Shown: positions 26,299 to 35,168, counted from the stretch's first letter. The stretch: 48,793 nucleotides of DNA from an uncultured Lachnospiraceae bacterium (GCA_947627645.1 CANQWV010000004.1:1-48793), one strand, 5' to 3'. Notes: generated by a model from the sequence alone, not told the origin. A program made the numbers and translations.

Positions 26299-27075
26299 AT
26301 GAGAAAAGAAATGTTGGGAAAAGGTTTTAGGACGATGGTTTGCGCGGTCGGGCTCTGCGCGTTTTCTGGCGCGGCGCTGGCGCAGGAGAATGCGGCGCTG
26401 CCGCTGGACGAGGCGGGCGCGGAGGCGATCGCGCTGGCGGATGCGGGCGTAGAGGAAGCCGATGCGACGCGGCTGCGCTCGATGCGTGAGCGGGAGGACG
26501 GCGAGGATGTCGTCGAGGTCGAATTTTCCTATGGGGATAACAGTTATGAATATATGCTCCGGGAGTCTGACGGTATGATCCTGGAGTGGAGCATTGAGGG
26601 ACGTGCGGTCGACGAGGCCGTGGCGGAGCTGACGCTGACGGGTGATGGAGCGGCTTTGGCAGGCGGAGCTTCGGCGGACGTGCAGGGCGACGGCGCGGCT
26701 GCGGAAGCGCAGAACAATGACGCGGCCGGGGAAGCGCAGACAGAACCGAGTCTTTCTGCGGAGGCGCAGGCGGAGACCGGCTCGCCGGATGGGAACGCGG
26801 CCGGAGATGGTGCACTGAGCAACGGCGCGGCTGCCGGGGACGCGGCGGTCAAGGTCGCGGTTGACGGCACGGAGCTGATCGGCTATGAACAGGCGGTGCA
26901 GATCGCGCTGGAGGATTCTGGTATCGCGGAGGCGGATGCGCAGCTGGCAAAGATCAAATTCGAATATGACGGACGTTTTTATGATTATGAGCTGGAGCTG
27001 CGTGAGGGGCGTGCGGAGTACGAGTACAAGATCGACGCGCAGAGCGGCGAGATCGTGGAGGTCGAGAGGGACTGA
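26299..27075 (+). CDS. Exported protein with two PepSY domains
   Basis: A 258-residue protein from the ATG behind TGGAGGT. A signal peptide (basic start, hydrophobic core, cleavage after GAALA) sends it out of the cell; no lipobox Cys is seen. One PepSY-like domain covers about residues 30-100 (EAIALADAGV to GMILEWSIEG) and a second covers 190-258 (GYEQAVQIALEDSGI to DAQSGEIVEVERD). An Ala/Gly/Glu-rich low-complexity linker lies between them. PepSY domains often inhibit or chaperone proteases, but the partner is unknown. It appears to be a single-gene unit. Confidence 0.82.
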   Translation: MRKEMLGKGFRTMVCAVGLCAFSGAALAQENAALPLDEAGAEAIALADAGVEEADATRLRSMREREDGEDVVEVEFSYGDNSYEYMLRESDGMILEWSIEGRAVDEAVAELTLTGDGAALAGGASADVQGDGAAAEAQNNDAAGEAQTEPSLSAEAQAETGSPDGNAAGDGALSNGAAAGDAAVKVAVDGTELIGYEQAVQIALEDSGIAEADAQLAKIKFEYDGRFYDYELELREGRAEYEYKIDAQSGEIVEVERD

Positions 27076-27270
27076 CCGGCTCCGGTCTGAGACGGAAGGC
27101 GGTTCAGGTATGGGCAGGTTGTTTCAGATGGTGGAGGAAACGGTCTGAGTGTGATTGGCCTGATTTGAGGCAGAAGGCGATTACAGCTGGATCTGCACGG
27201 AAGCGGAACGCTCCAGGGATGAGCTTGTCCGGGAAGGACAAAGCAGGACTGAGATCATTGAGAGGTATCT

Positions 27271-27912
27271 ATGAAGATAGTCTACAAAGGCGGCGAGGGT
27301 GAGATCGTCGAGAAGAAATCCCGGTTCATCGCGACGGTGCGGCCGGTGAACAGCGAGGAAGAGGCGTTGGAATTCATCGCCGCGATGAAGAAAAAATACT
27401 GGAACGCGACGCATAACTGTTCCGCTTTTGTCGTGGGAGAGCACTATGAGCTTCAGCGCTGCAGCGACGACGGGGAGCCGCAGGGAACGGCGGGCCGTCC
27501 GATGCTGGACGTGCTGCTCGGCGAGGAGATTCACAATGCGGCCGTTGTGGTCACGCGGTATTTCGGCGGGACGCTGCTCGGCACGGGCGGTCTCGTGCGC
27601 GCCTACTCGAAGGCGGTGCAGGAAGGACTGCGCGGCAGCGCCGTGATCGACAAGCGCGACGGCGTGCTGCTTTCCATTCGCACGGACTACAATGGCATTG
27701 GGAAGATTCAGTATCTGCTGGGGCAGCGAGGACTTTCCATCGTCGATTCAGAATATACTGATAGTGTGGCCGTGCAGACGTTGGTTCCGCAGGAACAGTT
27801 ACAGGAGCTGCGCGAGGCGGTCACAGAGGCGACGAGCGGCAGGGCGGAGTTCACGGCGGAGAAGCCGGTGCGCTTCGCGTTTCTGGACGGGGAGCCGCTG
27901 GTGTTTGCGTAA
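27271..27912 (+). CDS. yigZ: YigZ/IMPACT family protein
   Basis: A 213-residue cytoplasmic protein. The IMPACT N-terminal (UPF0029) domain shows EKKSRFIA, HNCSAFVVG, SDDGEPQGTAGRPML and VVVTRYFGGTLLGTGGLVRAY, all hallmarks of YigZ. A smaller C-terminal DUF1949-like domain follows from about 140. The biochemical role is unsettled; the eukaryotic relative IMPACT affects Gcn2 signalling. The length is right for the family. It lies upstream of murI, separated by a hairpin-containing gap. Confidence 0.93.
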   Translation: MKIVYKGGEGEIVEKKSRFIATVRPVNSEEEALEFIAAMKKKYWNATHNCSAFVVGEHYELQRCSDDGEPQGTAGRPMLDVLLGEEIHNAAVVVTRYFGGTLLGTGGLVRAYSKAVQEGLRGSAVIDKRDGVLLSIRTDYNGIGKIQYLLGQRGLSIVDSEYTDSVAVQTLVPQEQLQELREAVTEATSGRAEFTAEKPVRFAFLDGEPLVFA

Positions 27913-27939
27913 GCAATGAGCTGTGCAAAGACAGTGGAA

Positions 27940-27970
27940 CACGAAATGCCTGCTTGCAGGCAATTTCGTG
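27940..27970. other. Hairpin between yigZ and murI
   Basis: CACGAAA-t-GCCTGC, a two-base loop, then GCAGGC-aa-TTTCGTG form a strong stem without a T-run, so it is not a normal terminator. Further GC-rich foldable sequence (GGGCG-atgc-CGCCC) follows up to about 28030. It may be an mRNA stabiliser, a leader structure of murI or a dispersed palindrome. Confidence 0.6.
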
Positions 27971-28063
27971 AGACAGCGGATTGATAGGGCGATGCCGCCC
28001 CGGCGAGGGGTCCGCGGCCGACACATCATGCAACATAGACTCTTCAGGGAGGACAACATAGAG

Positions 28064-28903
28064 ATGGCAGAACAGACAGAGCGCAGGGACTGCGCCGCGC
28101 CGATCGGCGTGTTCGATTCCGGCGTGGGCGGGCTGACCGTGGCGCGGGAGATCATGCGCAATCTTCCGAATGAGCGCATCGTATATTTCGGGGACACCGC
28201 CCGTGTGCCGTATGGCAGCAAGTCGCGGGAGACGATCCTGCGCTACTCTCGGCAGATCATCCGTTTTCTGCGCACCGAGCAGGTCAAGGCGATCGTCATC
28301 GCCTGCAACACGGCAAGCGCGCTGGCGCTCGACGAGGTGGAAAAGGAGCTGGACATTCCGATCATCGGCGTGATCAAATCCGGGGCTCATGTCGCGGCGG
28401 CGTCTACCGTGAACAAAAAGGTCGGCGTGATCGGCACGGAGAGCACGATCCACAGCGGGATGTACGACCAGCTGATCCGTGCGGAGGATCCCAAGATCAC
28501 CGTGTATGGGAAGGCCTGTCCGCTGTTTGTGCCGCTTGTGGAGGAGGGCTGGCTGAAGGATCCGGTGACGGAGACGGTGGCGAGGCGGTATCTGCAGGAG
28601 CTATTGGACGAGGGGATCGACAGCCTGATCCTGGGCTGCACGCATTATCCGCTCCTTCGCTCGCTGATTGGCGAGATCGCGGGTCCGGACGTGCGGCTTG
28701 TGAATCCGGCCTACGAGACGGCCAGGGAGCTGGAGCGTCTGCTGGCGAAGCACGGGATCCTGAACACGCAGGCGAAGCCGCCGGGCAACGAGCCGTACAA
28801 ATTCTATGTCAGCGACGCCGCGGACAAATTCAAGCGCTTTGCGAATTCGATCCTTCCGTACGACATTGAGACGACGCAGAAGATCAATATTGAAGAGTAT
28901 TGA
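28064..28903 (+). CDS. murI: Glutamate racemase
   Basis: Makes D-glutamate for peptidoglycan. The ATG at 28064 follows CAGGGAGG by 11 bases and gives 279 residues. GVFDSGVGGLTV (Asp18, Ser19), FGDTARVPYG, the first catalytic cysteine in ACNTAS (Cys81) and the second in GCTHYP (Cys192) are all present. The C-terminal extension of about 10-20 residues beyond the core (ending with IETTQKINIEEY) is modest. It probably serves the same wall pathway as the penicillin-binding protein nearby. Confidence 0.96.
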   Translation: MAEQTERRDCAAPIGVFDSGVGGLTVAREIMRNLPNERIVYFGDTARVPYGSKSRETILRYSRQIIRFLRTEQVKAIVIACNTASALALDEVEKELDIPIIGVIKSGAHVAAASTVNKKVGVIGTESTIHSGMYDQLIRAEDPKITVYGKACPLFVPLVEEGWLKDPVTETVARRYLQELLDEGIDSLILGCTHYPLLRSLIGEIAGPDVRLVNPAYETARELERLLAKHGILNTQAKPPGNEPYKFYVSDAADKFKRFANSILPYDIETTQKINIEEY

Positions 28904-29071
28904 CGTCGGGGCAAAATAGATAATCCCGGGCTGTAAACGGATGGAAGCGATATAAGTACGGAATACAGGAATAGAACATTAGCTTTCTCTGGAAAATGGC
29001 GAAAGGGCTCAGGCTCTGGCCTGGATAAGAGCGCATAAAGGGGAAGAAATTGACAGGAGGGAAATTCTCAG

Positions 29072-29518
29072 ATGACAGAGGATGTTCTGGTCAGCGTGAA
29101 GGGACTGCACACACTGGACACTGCGCAGGATGAGGAGATCGAGATCTTTTCCGCCGGAAAGTACTTTTTCAAAGATGGAAAGCATTATCTGTTTTATGAT
29201 GAGCAGGTGGAAGACAGCGGAGGCGTCGTCAACAACCGGATTATTTTGAAAGATGATTTCGTGGAGCTGACGAAAAAGGGTTCTGTGAATGTGAAAATGT
29301 CTTTTTGCCGCGATGAAAAGACGGAGTGCTGGTATGAGACGCCGTTCGGAGAGATGCTGGTGGGTCTTGAGGTGACGGACATGAAGATTGAGGAGCAGGA
29401 GGAACTCCTGGAAATTAACATTGCTTATCGCCTTGAGCTCAACTATGAGCACGTTGCGGACTGTCGCATCTGCATCCGTGTGATCGCGAAAGGGAGCAGC
29501 CTGTTTCATCTTAGATGA
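29072..29518 (+). CDS. DUF1934 domain protein
   Basis: A 148-residue cytoplasmic beta-barrel-type protein of the YwiB/DUF1934 (calycin-like) family, seen from the opening VLVSVKG, the central KYFFKDGKHYLFYDEQ stretch and the later YETPFGEM and LEINIAYRLEL segments. Function is unknown. CAGGAGGG precedes the ATG. It lies 168 bases after murI and may share its transcript. Confidence 0.85.
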   Translation: MTEDVLVSVKGLHTLDTAQDEEIEIFSAGKYFFKDGKHYLFYDEQVEDSGGVVNNRIILKDDFVELTKKGSVNVKMSFCRDEKTECWYETPFGEMLVGLEVTDMKIEEQEELLEINIAYRLELNYEHVADCRICIRVIAKGSSLFHLR

Positions 29519-29570
29519 AGCGTTGCGGGGGTGTCTGTTTTTTGAAATATTAAGAAAAAAACGGCAAAAC

Positions 29571-29705
29571 GAAAACTGTGAAAACGAAAGCTGCAGGAGC
29601 GAGAACTGTAGGGACGAAAACAGCGGGAGCGAGAACCGTAGGGACGAAAACAGCAGGAACGAAAGCTGCAGAAACGAAAACTGTAAAGAAGAAAATCATA
29701 AAGAA
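29571..29705 (+). repeat. 15-base minisatellite, nine units
   Basis: Nine consecutive degenerate 15-base units start with GAAAAC or GAGAAC, e.g. GAAAACTGTGAAAAC and GAGAACTGTAGGGAC. The period is exact, so the array is open in several frames; the short basic or Asn/Cys-rich peptides these encode lack ribosome sites and are not called. Confidence 0.9.
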
Positions 29706-29718
29706 AAATTGTAAAGAA

Positions 29719-29758
29719 AACTGCCGGAACAGATCAGCTCCGGCAGTTTATGTTTTGT
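29719..29758. terminator. Bidirectional terminator between convergent genes
   Basis: AACTGCCGGA and TCCGGCAGTT form a 10-bp stem with a ten-base loop, with A-rich sequence before and TTTATGTTTTG after. It serves the DUF1934 gene on the + strand and the membrane-anchored gene on the - strand. Confidence 0.8.
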
Positions 29759-29768
29759 CGTTTGAAAA

Positions 29769-30284
29769 TTATTTTTTATTCTTTTTCCCTTTTTTGGACT
29801 CTTCTTTTTGAAGCTTCTTGTTCTCTTCGTCAATCTTCCGGGAAAGCTTGTCGCGCGTCCGCGCCCAAAAGCCCTTTTTCTTCTGAACCGTCTCAAGCGG
29901 CCCGCGCACGCCCCTGACTTCCATGATATAGATACCGCTGACAACGGCCTTGACTTCCTTCTTGACCGGGATTGTGTCGAAGATGGCGGCGTCGCTGACG
30001 AGCGTCATGATCCTCGGGCCGACCTTGGCCTTGACGATCGGAAGCTTGGAGCGGCGCATCAGCTTGGGCGTCTGGTCGATGACCATCTGCGGCAGCCCGG
30101 AATCCTTGATCGGCATTCGCTTCTTGTCAATGATCAGCATGGAGATCGTCTGCTTGGCGGCCTCCATCTGCTCCTGCTGGGCGACCTGCTTTTTCTGCAT
30201 CTTGCGCCCGACAAAATAGAGAACGACGAGCGCGACGACAAGTACAAGGAGTATGATCAGTAAAACTTTCAGTGGTGTTGGCAT
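29769..30284 (-). CDS. Small membrane-anchored protein, unknown function
   Basis: From the ATG at 30284, 5 bases after GGAGG, the protein has 171 residues. One N-terminal membrane helix (LLIILLVLVVALVVLYFVG, about 7-25) is followed by a charged KMQKKQVAQQEQMEAAKQT coil. A conserved-looking middle runs through MLIIDKKRM, LPQMVIDQTPKLMRRSKLPIVKAKVGP and VKKEVKAVVSGIYI. The last 30 residues are almost all Lys and Glu. Close relatives seem widespread in Lachnospiraceae as hypothetical proteins; I do not know a function. Most of the protein should face the cytoplasm by the positive-inside rule. Confidence 0.75.
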   Translation of the reverse strand: MPTPLKVLLIILLVLVVALVVLYFVGRKMQKKQVAQQEQMEAAKQTISMLIIDKKRMPIKDSGLPQMVIDQTPKLMRRSKLPIVKAKVGPRIMTLVSDAAIFDTIPVKKEVKAVVSGIYIMEVRGVRGPLETVQKKKGFWARTRDKLSRKIDEENKKLQKEESKKGKKNKK

Positions 30285-30446
30285 ATGTACCTCCGTGGAT
30301 TCAAATTTATTTCGCGGCTGTTCATTCCAGGGCGAAACAGTTATTCTCTTCTTCAATCTAGCATTCTAGCATTGTTTGGAAGAAAGTGCAATAATTCTTT
30401 GTTTTTTATTAAAATTATATTTGGTGGTGCGAAACTGGATTTCATG

Positions 30447-30568
30447 TGATATAATCTCGACAGAGATTATATCAGCGCCGATTCGGTGTCACGCGAGGCG
30501 GGACAAGACACGAAACCGAATCGTGCGCATCCCCCGGAGGGTATTACGTCCGAAGGACGTGATATAAT
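30447..30568 (+). promoter_or_regulatory. Structured leader with two extended -10 elements
   Basis: TGATATAAT occurs twice, at 30447-30455 and 30560-30568, each a consensus extended -10 (TGnTATAAT). The first copy is also one arm of a perfect 12-bp stem (30447-30458 with 30463-30474). A second long stem with bulges spans 30475-30528 and a third short one 30546-30560. The leader ends shortly before the ribosome site of the PPIase gene. Confidence 0.55.
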
Positions 30569-30604
30569 GCAATCTAGATTATCGCTGAGAGGAGTCAAAT
30601 TATC

Positions 30605-31981
30605 ATGAGAAAAAGAAATTTATTGATTGCTGTCGCAGGTTCGTTTTGTCTGGCAGTCTTCGGGCTGTCGTCTGCTGCGGCGCTGGCGGATGAGGCCGGG
30701 ACAGAAGCGGTGACGGACGCGGAGGAGAGCGCAGAAGCCGGAGAGATTGATGCAGATGAGAGTGCGGAGGCCGGAGAGGCAGATGCAGAGGAGGACGCGG
30801 ACGGCGCAGAGGCGGCTTTGGAGGGAGAATCCGAGACGGACGGGATTACCGAGGCCGAGAAGGAGACCGAGCTGGTGATCCCGGAGCGGCCGGACTACAG
30901 CGCTTCTGATTATGTGACGCTTGGACAGTACAAGGGGCTGACGGTCGTCCGGGAGCCGTTCGAGGTGACGGAGGAGGAGATCGACGAGGAGATTCAGCTT
31001 GAGCTGCAGTACTCTGACGCGCTGGAGACGGTTACGGAGGGCGTCGTGCAGGAGGGCGATATCGCGAACATCGATTATGAGGGTAAGAAGGACGGCGTTG
31101 CTTTTGACGGCGGGACTGATGAAGGGTTTGACTTGACGATTGGCTCTCATATGTTTATCGACGGGTTTGAGGATGGGCTGATCGGCGTGGCAGTTGGCGA
31201 TACGGTTGATCTTCCGCTGACTTTTCCGGAGAATTATGGCAGTGAGGAACTGGCGGGGGCGGACGTCGTGTTTACGGTCACGGTCAATGAGATCAAGCGG
31301 GTTCCAGAGCTGACCGACGAGGTGGCGAGTACCGTCACGGATGGCGAGTACAATGATGTGGCTTCCTACCGGGAGAGCGTTCGCGCGCAACTTGAGGCGA
31401 CGAGGGAGCAGGAGCTGGAGACCATTGTTATGTCGGATCTCATGACGCAGATCGCGAATACCTGCGAGATCACCGGATATCCGCAGGAGATGATCGACTA
31501 CAATGTCGCGCTGATGGAGCAGTATTACCGCAGTATGGCGCAGATGTACTCAATGGAGTTTGAGGACTTTCTTTCCACGTATCTTGAGATGACGCTGGAG
31601 CAGTTCCAGAGCGAGGCAGTTCTGGCCTGCCAGGAGATGATGCAGCAGGAGCTGTATCTGAAGGCGATCGCGGAGGCCGAGGGGATCGAGCTCACGGATG
31701 AGGAATACATAGCCGGAACGGAACGCTACGCGCAGCAGTACGGATACGAGACGGCGGAAGCGCTGGTCGCGGCGAACGATGAGAAAGAGATCCGCATCAG
31801 CCTGCTGTTGGACAAGGTGTATGATTTCCTTCTGGAGAATTCCAATATCGTAGACGCGGAGCCGGAGACGGAGTCCGAGAACATGACCGAGCTGACCGGT
31901 GCGGAGCTTGTCGCGGAGGCGGGCGAGACCGAAGCCGAGGCTGTGGAAACGGAGCAGGGCGAGACTGAAACCGAGGTGTAA
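30605..31981 (+). CDS. Exported trigger-factor-like FKBP peptidyl-prolyl isomerase
   Basis: A 458-residue protein with a signal peptide (cleavage probably after AAALA; no lipobox). An acidic linker of about 60 residues rich in Glu, Asp and Ala follows. The FKBP domain (about 150-240) has GDIANIDYEGKKDGVAFDGG, LTIGSHMFIDGFEDGLIG and LTFPENYGSEELAG, as in trigger factor. The C-terminal helical part from about 245 matches the trigger factor chaperone arm; the ribosome-binding N-domain is missing and replaced by the export signal. It likely folds secreted proteins outside the membrane. The last 40 residues are again acidic repeats. The ribosome site is GAGAGGAG. Confidence 0.85.
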   Translation: MRKRNLLIAVAGSFCLAVFGLSSAAALADEAGTEAVTDAEESAEAGEIDADESAEAGEADAEEDADGAEAALEGESETDGITEAEKETELVIPERPDYSASDYVTLGQYKGLTVVREPFEVTEEEIDEEIQLELQYSDALETVTEGVVQEGDIANIDYEGKKDGVAFDGGTDEGFDLTIGSHMFIDGFEDGLIGVAVGDTVDLPLTFPENYGSEELAGADVVFTVTVNEIKRVPELTDEVASTVTDGEYNDVASYRESVRAQLEATREQELETIVMSDLMTQIANTCEITGYPQEMIDYNVALMEQYYRSMAQMYSMEFEDFLSTYLEMTLEQFQSEAVLACQEMMQQELYLKAIAEAEGIELTDEEYIAGTERYAQQYGYETAEALVAANDEKEIRISLLLDKVYDFLLENSNIVDAEPETESENMTELTGAELVAEAGETEAEAVETEQGETETEV

Positions 31982-32017
31982 GCGAAACAGAAAGAATCAA
32001 AAGGCAGGCTGTAGGGA

Positions 32018-32872
32018 ATGAAAGCGAAATTGATTGTGCTCCTAGGGGTGCTCGGGGTTTCTTTTTCTGCGATCTTTGTAAAATATACGACCGCTCCGGC
32101 GGTCGTGATCGCGTTCTACCGTATGTTTTTTGCGGCGGTGATTCTCTTGCCGGTCGCGTGGAAGACCTGCAGGGAAGAGTGGAATACGCTGGGGAAAAGG
32201 ACGGTGCTGATGTGCGCCGCCAGCGGCGTGTTTCTCGCGTGCCATTTTTCCTTCTATTTTCAGTCGATCGCATACACGTCGATCGCGTCGAGCACGGTGC
32301 TCGTGGACACGGAGGTATTTTTTGTCGCGATCGTGTCCATCCTGTTTTTGAAAGAAAAAATCTCGCGGCTGGGAGCGTTCAGCATTCTATTGACTTTTGC
32401 GGGCAGCGTTGTGCTTGCCTTGAGCGACCGCGGCGCGGGCAGCAATGCGGTCTACGGGGATTTTCTAGCGGTGACCGGGGCGTTTTTCGTGGCGCTGTAC
32501 ACGCTGATCGGCCGCGTGGAGCGCAGAAAGATGTCGACGACGCTCTATACTTTTCTGGTGTATGGGACGGCTGCGTTGACGCTTGCGGTTTTCTGTGCGG
32601 TGATGAGGATTCCGGTGGTCGGCTATGAGCCGAAGAATTATGCGCTCGGATTGGGGCTGGCGCTGTGCTGTACATTGCTCGGGCACAGTGTGTTCAGCTG
32701 GGGACTGAAATATCTGCCGGCGACGTTTATCTCGACGGCGAAGCTCGGGGAGCCGGTGTTCGCGACGGTGCTTGGGATCTTCCTGTTCGGGCAGATTCCG
32801 GCGGTGCAGCAGGTGATTGGCGCCGTGGTCATCCTGGCCGGGCTGTATCTCTACACGGCGGTGCAGGAGTGA
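32018..32872 (+). CDS. EamA/DMT family permease
   Basis: A 284-residue membrane protein with ten hydrophobic helices in two EamA halves: the first begins at LIVLLGVLGVSFSAIFVKY, the second near YGDFLAVTGAFFVALYTLIG. The KYTTAPAVVIAFYRM and EPVFATVLGIFLFGQIP stretches are typical of drug/metabolite exporters. The substrate cannot be predicted. It starts 36 bases after the PPIase stop and may be co-transcribed with it. Confidence 0.9.
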   Translation: MKAKLIVLLGVLGVSFSAIFVKYTTAPAVVIAFYRMFFAAVILLPVAWKTCREEWNTLGKRTVLMCAASGVFLACHFSFYFQSIAYTSIASSTVLVDTEVFFVAIVSILFLKEKISRLGAFSILLTFAGSVVLALSDRGAGSNAVYGDFLAVTGAFFVALYTLIGRVERRKMSTTLYTFLVYGTAALTLAVFCAVMRIPVVGYEPKNYALGLGLALCCTLLGHSVFSWGLKYLPATFISTAKLGEPVFATVLGIFLFGQIPAVQQVIGAVVILAGLYLYTAVQE

Positions 32873-32990
32873 CGCAAGATTTGATGGCGCCGGGGCAGAT
32901 AAACGACGGATGTATCTTTACACGTCGGCGCCAAAGTGATGATTATTCGGACAAAGTCCTGTGTTTGTTCATAAGGAGTGAGCTAATTTT

Positions 32991-33884
32991 ATGAAAAAAG
33001 TAGGAATGATCCTGGAGGGCGGCGGACAGCGCGGCATTTTTACAAGCGGCGTGCTGGACTATTTTATGGAGCGCAGGCTTGTGCTTCCATACGTGATCGG
33101 AGTGTCCGCGGGCGCGTGCAATGCGGTGGATTACGTGTCGGGACAGATCCTGCGCACGAAGGAGTGTATGCTCGACGCGCAGCTTGACTACGAGCTTTAT
33201 GGACTCCATACCATGATGAAGACGAAACATTTTATGAATATGGATCTGATCTTTGGCCAGTTTCCGTACCGGGATTATCCGTTTGATTTTAAAGCGTTCG
33301 TGAAATCTCCGACGCGCTGCCTGATCGCGGCGACGAATTGCGTGACGGGACGGGCACAGTTTCTGGAGGAGTATCGCGACAAGGCGCGGCTGATGGAGAT
33401 CTGCCGGGCTTCCTCGAGCCTGCCGTTCGCGGCTGCGATGGCGGAGGTCGACGGGATCCCGATGCTGGATGGCGGGATCGCGGATTCCGTGCCGGTGCGC
33501 AAGGCGATCGCAGATGGCTATGACTACAATATTGTGATTCTGACGCGGGGGCGCGGCTATTATAAGAACGAGAGCAATGCCTCCCTGATGAAGCTCGCGA
33601 AGCTTGTCTACCGGAAGTATCCGGAGCTTGCCCGCGCGCTGATGATGCGCAACCACGTTTACAACCGGGAGATGGATCTGATCGATCGCCTCGAGAAGCA
33701 GGGGAAGGTCTTTGCGATTCGCCCGACGTTACCCTGTGTCGGCCGGACGGAGAAGGATCTGGAAAAACTCGAGGATTTCTATTGGCATGGCTACGAGCTC
33801 GCGAAGCGGATCTACCCGGAACTCAAGGAGTGGCTTGCGAAGCGTGAGGAGTGCGTCAGCCGGAAACGGCTGCTGGTGAGATGA
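32991..33884 (+). CDS. Patatin-like phospholipase
   Basis: A 297-residue Ser-Asp dyad hydrolase. LEGGGQRGIFTSG at 9-20 is the oxyanion hole, GVSAGACN holds nucleophile Ser39 and MLDGGIADS holds Asp160. The layout fits the YjjU/RssA-like bacterial patatin group, probably cytoplasmic since no signal peptide is seen. Substrates are likely membrane lipids or acyl esters. AAGGAG stands before the ATG at a slightly long distance. A terminator follows the stop. Confidence 0.92.
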   Translation: MKKVGMILEGGGQRGIFTSGVLDYFMERRLVLPYVIGVSAGACNAVDYVSGQILRTKECMLDAQLDYELYGLHTMMKTKHFMNMDLIFGQFPYRDYPFDFKAFVKSPTRCLIAATNCVTGRAQFLEEYRDKARLMEICRASSSLPFAAAMAEVDGIPMLDGGIADSVPVRKAIADGYDYNIVILTRGRGYYKNESNASLMKLAKLVYRKYPELARALMMRNHVYNREMDLIDRLEKQGKVFAIRPTLPCVGRTEKDLEKLEDFYWHGYELAKRIYPELKEWLAKREECVSRKRLLVR

Positions 33885-33891
33885 CAGAAAT

Positions 33892-33945
33892 ACAGCTGCC
33901 GCAGTCTGTAAGCGGACGTCGCGGCAGCTGTGCGATCTTTTATTG
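33892..33945 (+). terminator. Terminator after the patatin-like gene
   Basis: ACAGCTGCCGC and GCGGCAGCTGT (33892-33902 and 33921-33931) make an 11-bp stem with an 18-base loop, followed by a T-rich stretch (CTTTTATTGT). Confidence 0.65.
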
Positions 33946-34064
33946 TCAATGAGAAGGAAATCAGCTATAATACAGACGGGTATCATGGCGTAAAGCCGGC
34001 GCGGCAGGCGGGACAGGAGGCGTTATGTCAGAGCATCGTTGTTCCATAAGCCGGTAACGGAACT

Positions 34065-35168
34065 ATGACAGGTAATGATGGTATGGAAGAGAAAAGGACA
34101 GCTGAGAATACAGATAGAGGAATCTCAGCTCTGATCGAAAAGCTGGATGCGCGGCATTCTCTGGAGCTCGGGGAATATGAATCTCTGATCAGGAATCGGA
34201 CAGCAGCCGCTTTGCTTGCCCGGAAAGCGTCCGCCGTGCGGCAGCGGATCTATGGCAGGGATGTCTATGTGCGCGGACTGATTGAGATCAGCAACATCTG
34301 CAAAAACGACTGCTACTATTGCGGCATCCGCAGGAGCAACCGCGCCTGCGACCGCTACCGTCTCTCGGAGCAGGAGATTCTGGAGTGCTGCGCGCAGGGG
34401 TATGCGCTCGGCTTTCGCACCTTTGTCCTGCAGGGGGGCGAGGACGCGTATTTCTCGGATGAGGTGGTCTGCCGTCTGGTGAGGCAGATCAAGCAGAACC
34501 ATCCGGACTGTGCGGTGACCTTGTCGCTCGGGGAGCGCAGCCGCGAGAGCTATCAGCGGATGTTTGACGCCGGGGCGGATCGCTATCTGCTGCGGCACGA
34601 GACGGCGGACAAGGCGCACTATGAGAAGCTGCATCCGCCGCAGATGTCGTTTGACAACCGGATGCGCTGTCTGCGCGACCTGCGCAGGATCGGTTATCAG
34701 GTGGGCTGCGGATTTATGGTCGGCTCGCCGTATCAGACTGCGCGGACTTTGGCGGAGGATCTGAAGTTTATTGAGGAGTTTCAGCCGGATATGTGCGGCA
34801 TCGGCCCATTCGTCCCGCATCAGGCGACGCCGTTCGCGAAGGAGCCGGCAGGAACTGTGGAGCTGACCTGCTATCTGCTCTCGCTCATCCGGCTGATCTG
34901 CCCGAACGTGCTGCTCCCGTCGACGACCGCGCTCGGGACGATCGATCCGAGGGGGCGCGAGAAGGGGATCCTGGCAGGCGCGAACGTCGTGATGCCGAAC
35001 CTCTCCCCGATAGCGGTGCGGAAAAAGTACGAGCTTTACGACAACAAGATCTGTACCGGAGACGAGTCGGCGCAGTGCAGGCATTGCCTGGAGCAGCGCA
35101 TGGAGTCGATCGACTATCACGTCGTGACAGCACGGGGCGACATCCGTGGATGGAGAGATCCACATTAA
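34065..35168 (+). CDS. hydE: [FeFe]-hydrogenase maturase HydE, radical SAM
   Basis: Helps build the diiron subcluster of the hydrogenase H-cluster. The 367-residue protein has the radical SAM cysteine motif C79-x3-C83-x2-C86 (ICKNDCYYCGIR), LQGGEDAYFSDE, the LRHETAD stretch typical of HydE and VGSPYQT. CRHCLEQR near the C-terminus holds extra cysteines. Size fits the family, with a short extra N-terminus; ATG 34083 is an alternative start. hydG follows after 231 bases. No hydF and no hydrogenase gene lie in the window. Confidence 0.93.
   Translation: MTGNDGMEEKRTAENTDRGISALIEKLDARHSLELGEYESLIRNRTAAALLARKASAVRQRIYGRDVYVRGLIEISNICKNDCYYCGIRRSNRACDRYRLSEQEILECCAQGYALGFRTFVLQGGEDAYFSDEVVCRLVRQIKQNHPDCAVTLSLGERSRESYQRMFDAGADRYLLRHETADKAHYEKLHPPQMSFDNRMRCLRDLRRIGYQVGCGFMVGSPYQTARTLAEDLKFIEEFQPDMCGIGPFVPHQATPFAKEPAGTVELTCYLLSLIRLICPNVLLPSTTALGTIDPRGREKGILAGANVVMPNLSPIAVRKKYELYDNKICTGDESAQCRHCLEQRMESIDYHVVTARGDIRGWRDPH

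Noticed and set aside
29571-29705. CRISPR array
   Set aside because: Units are only 15 bases, contiguous and without spacers; no cas genes in the window.
29523-29811. Short basic or Asn/Cys-rich peptides over the 15-base repeats
   Set aside because: They exist only because a 15-base period keeps frames open; no ribosome sites.
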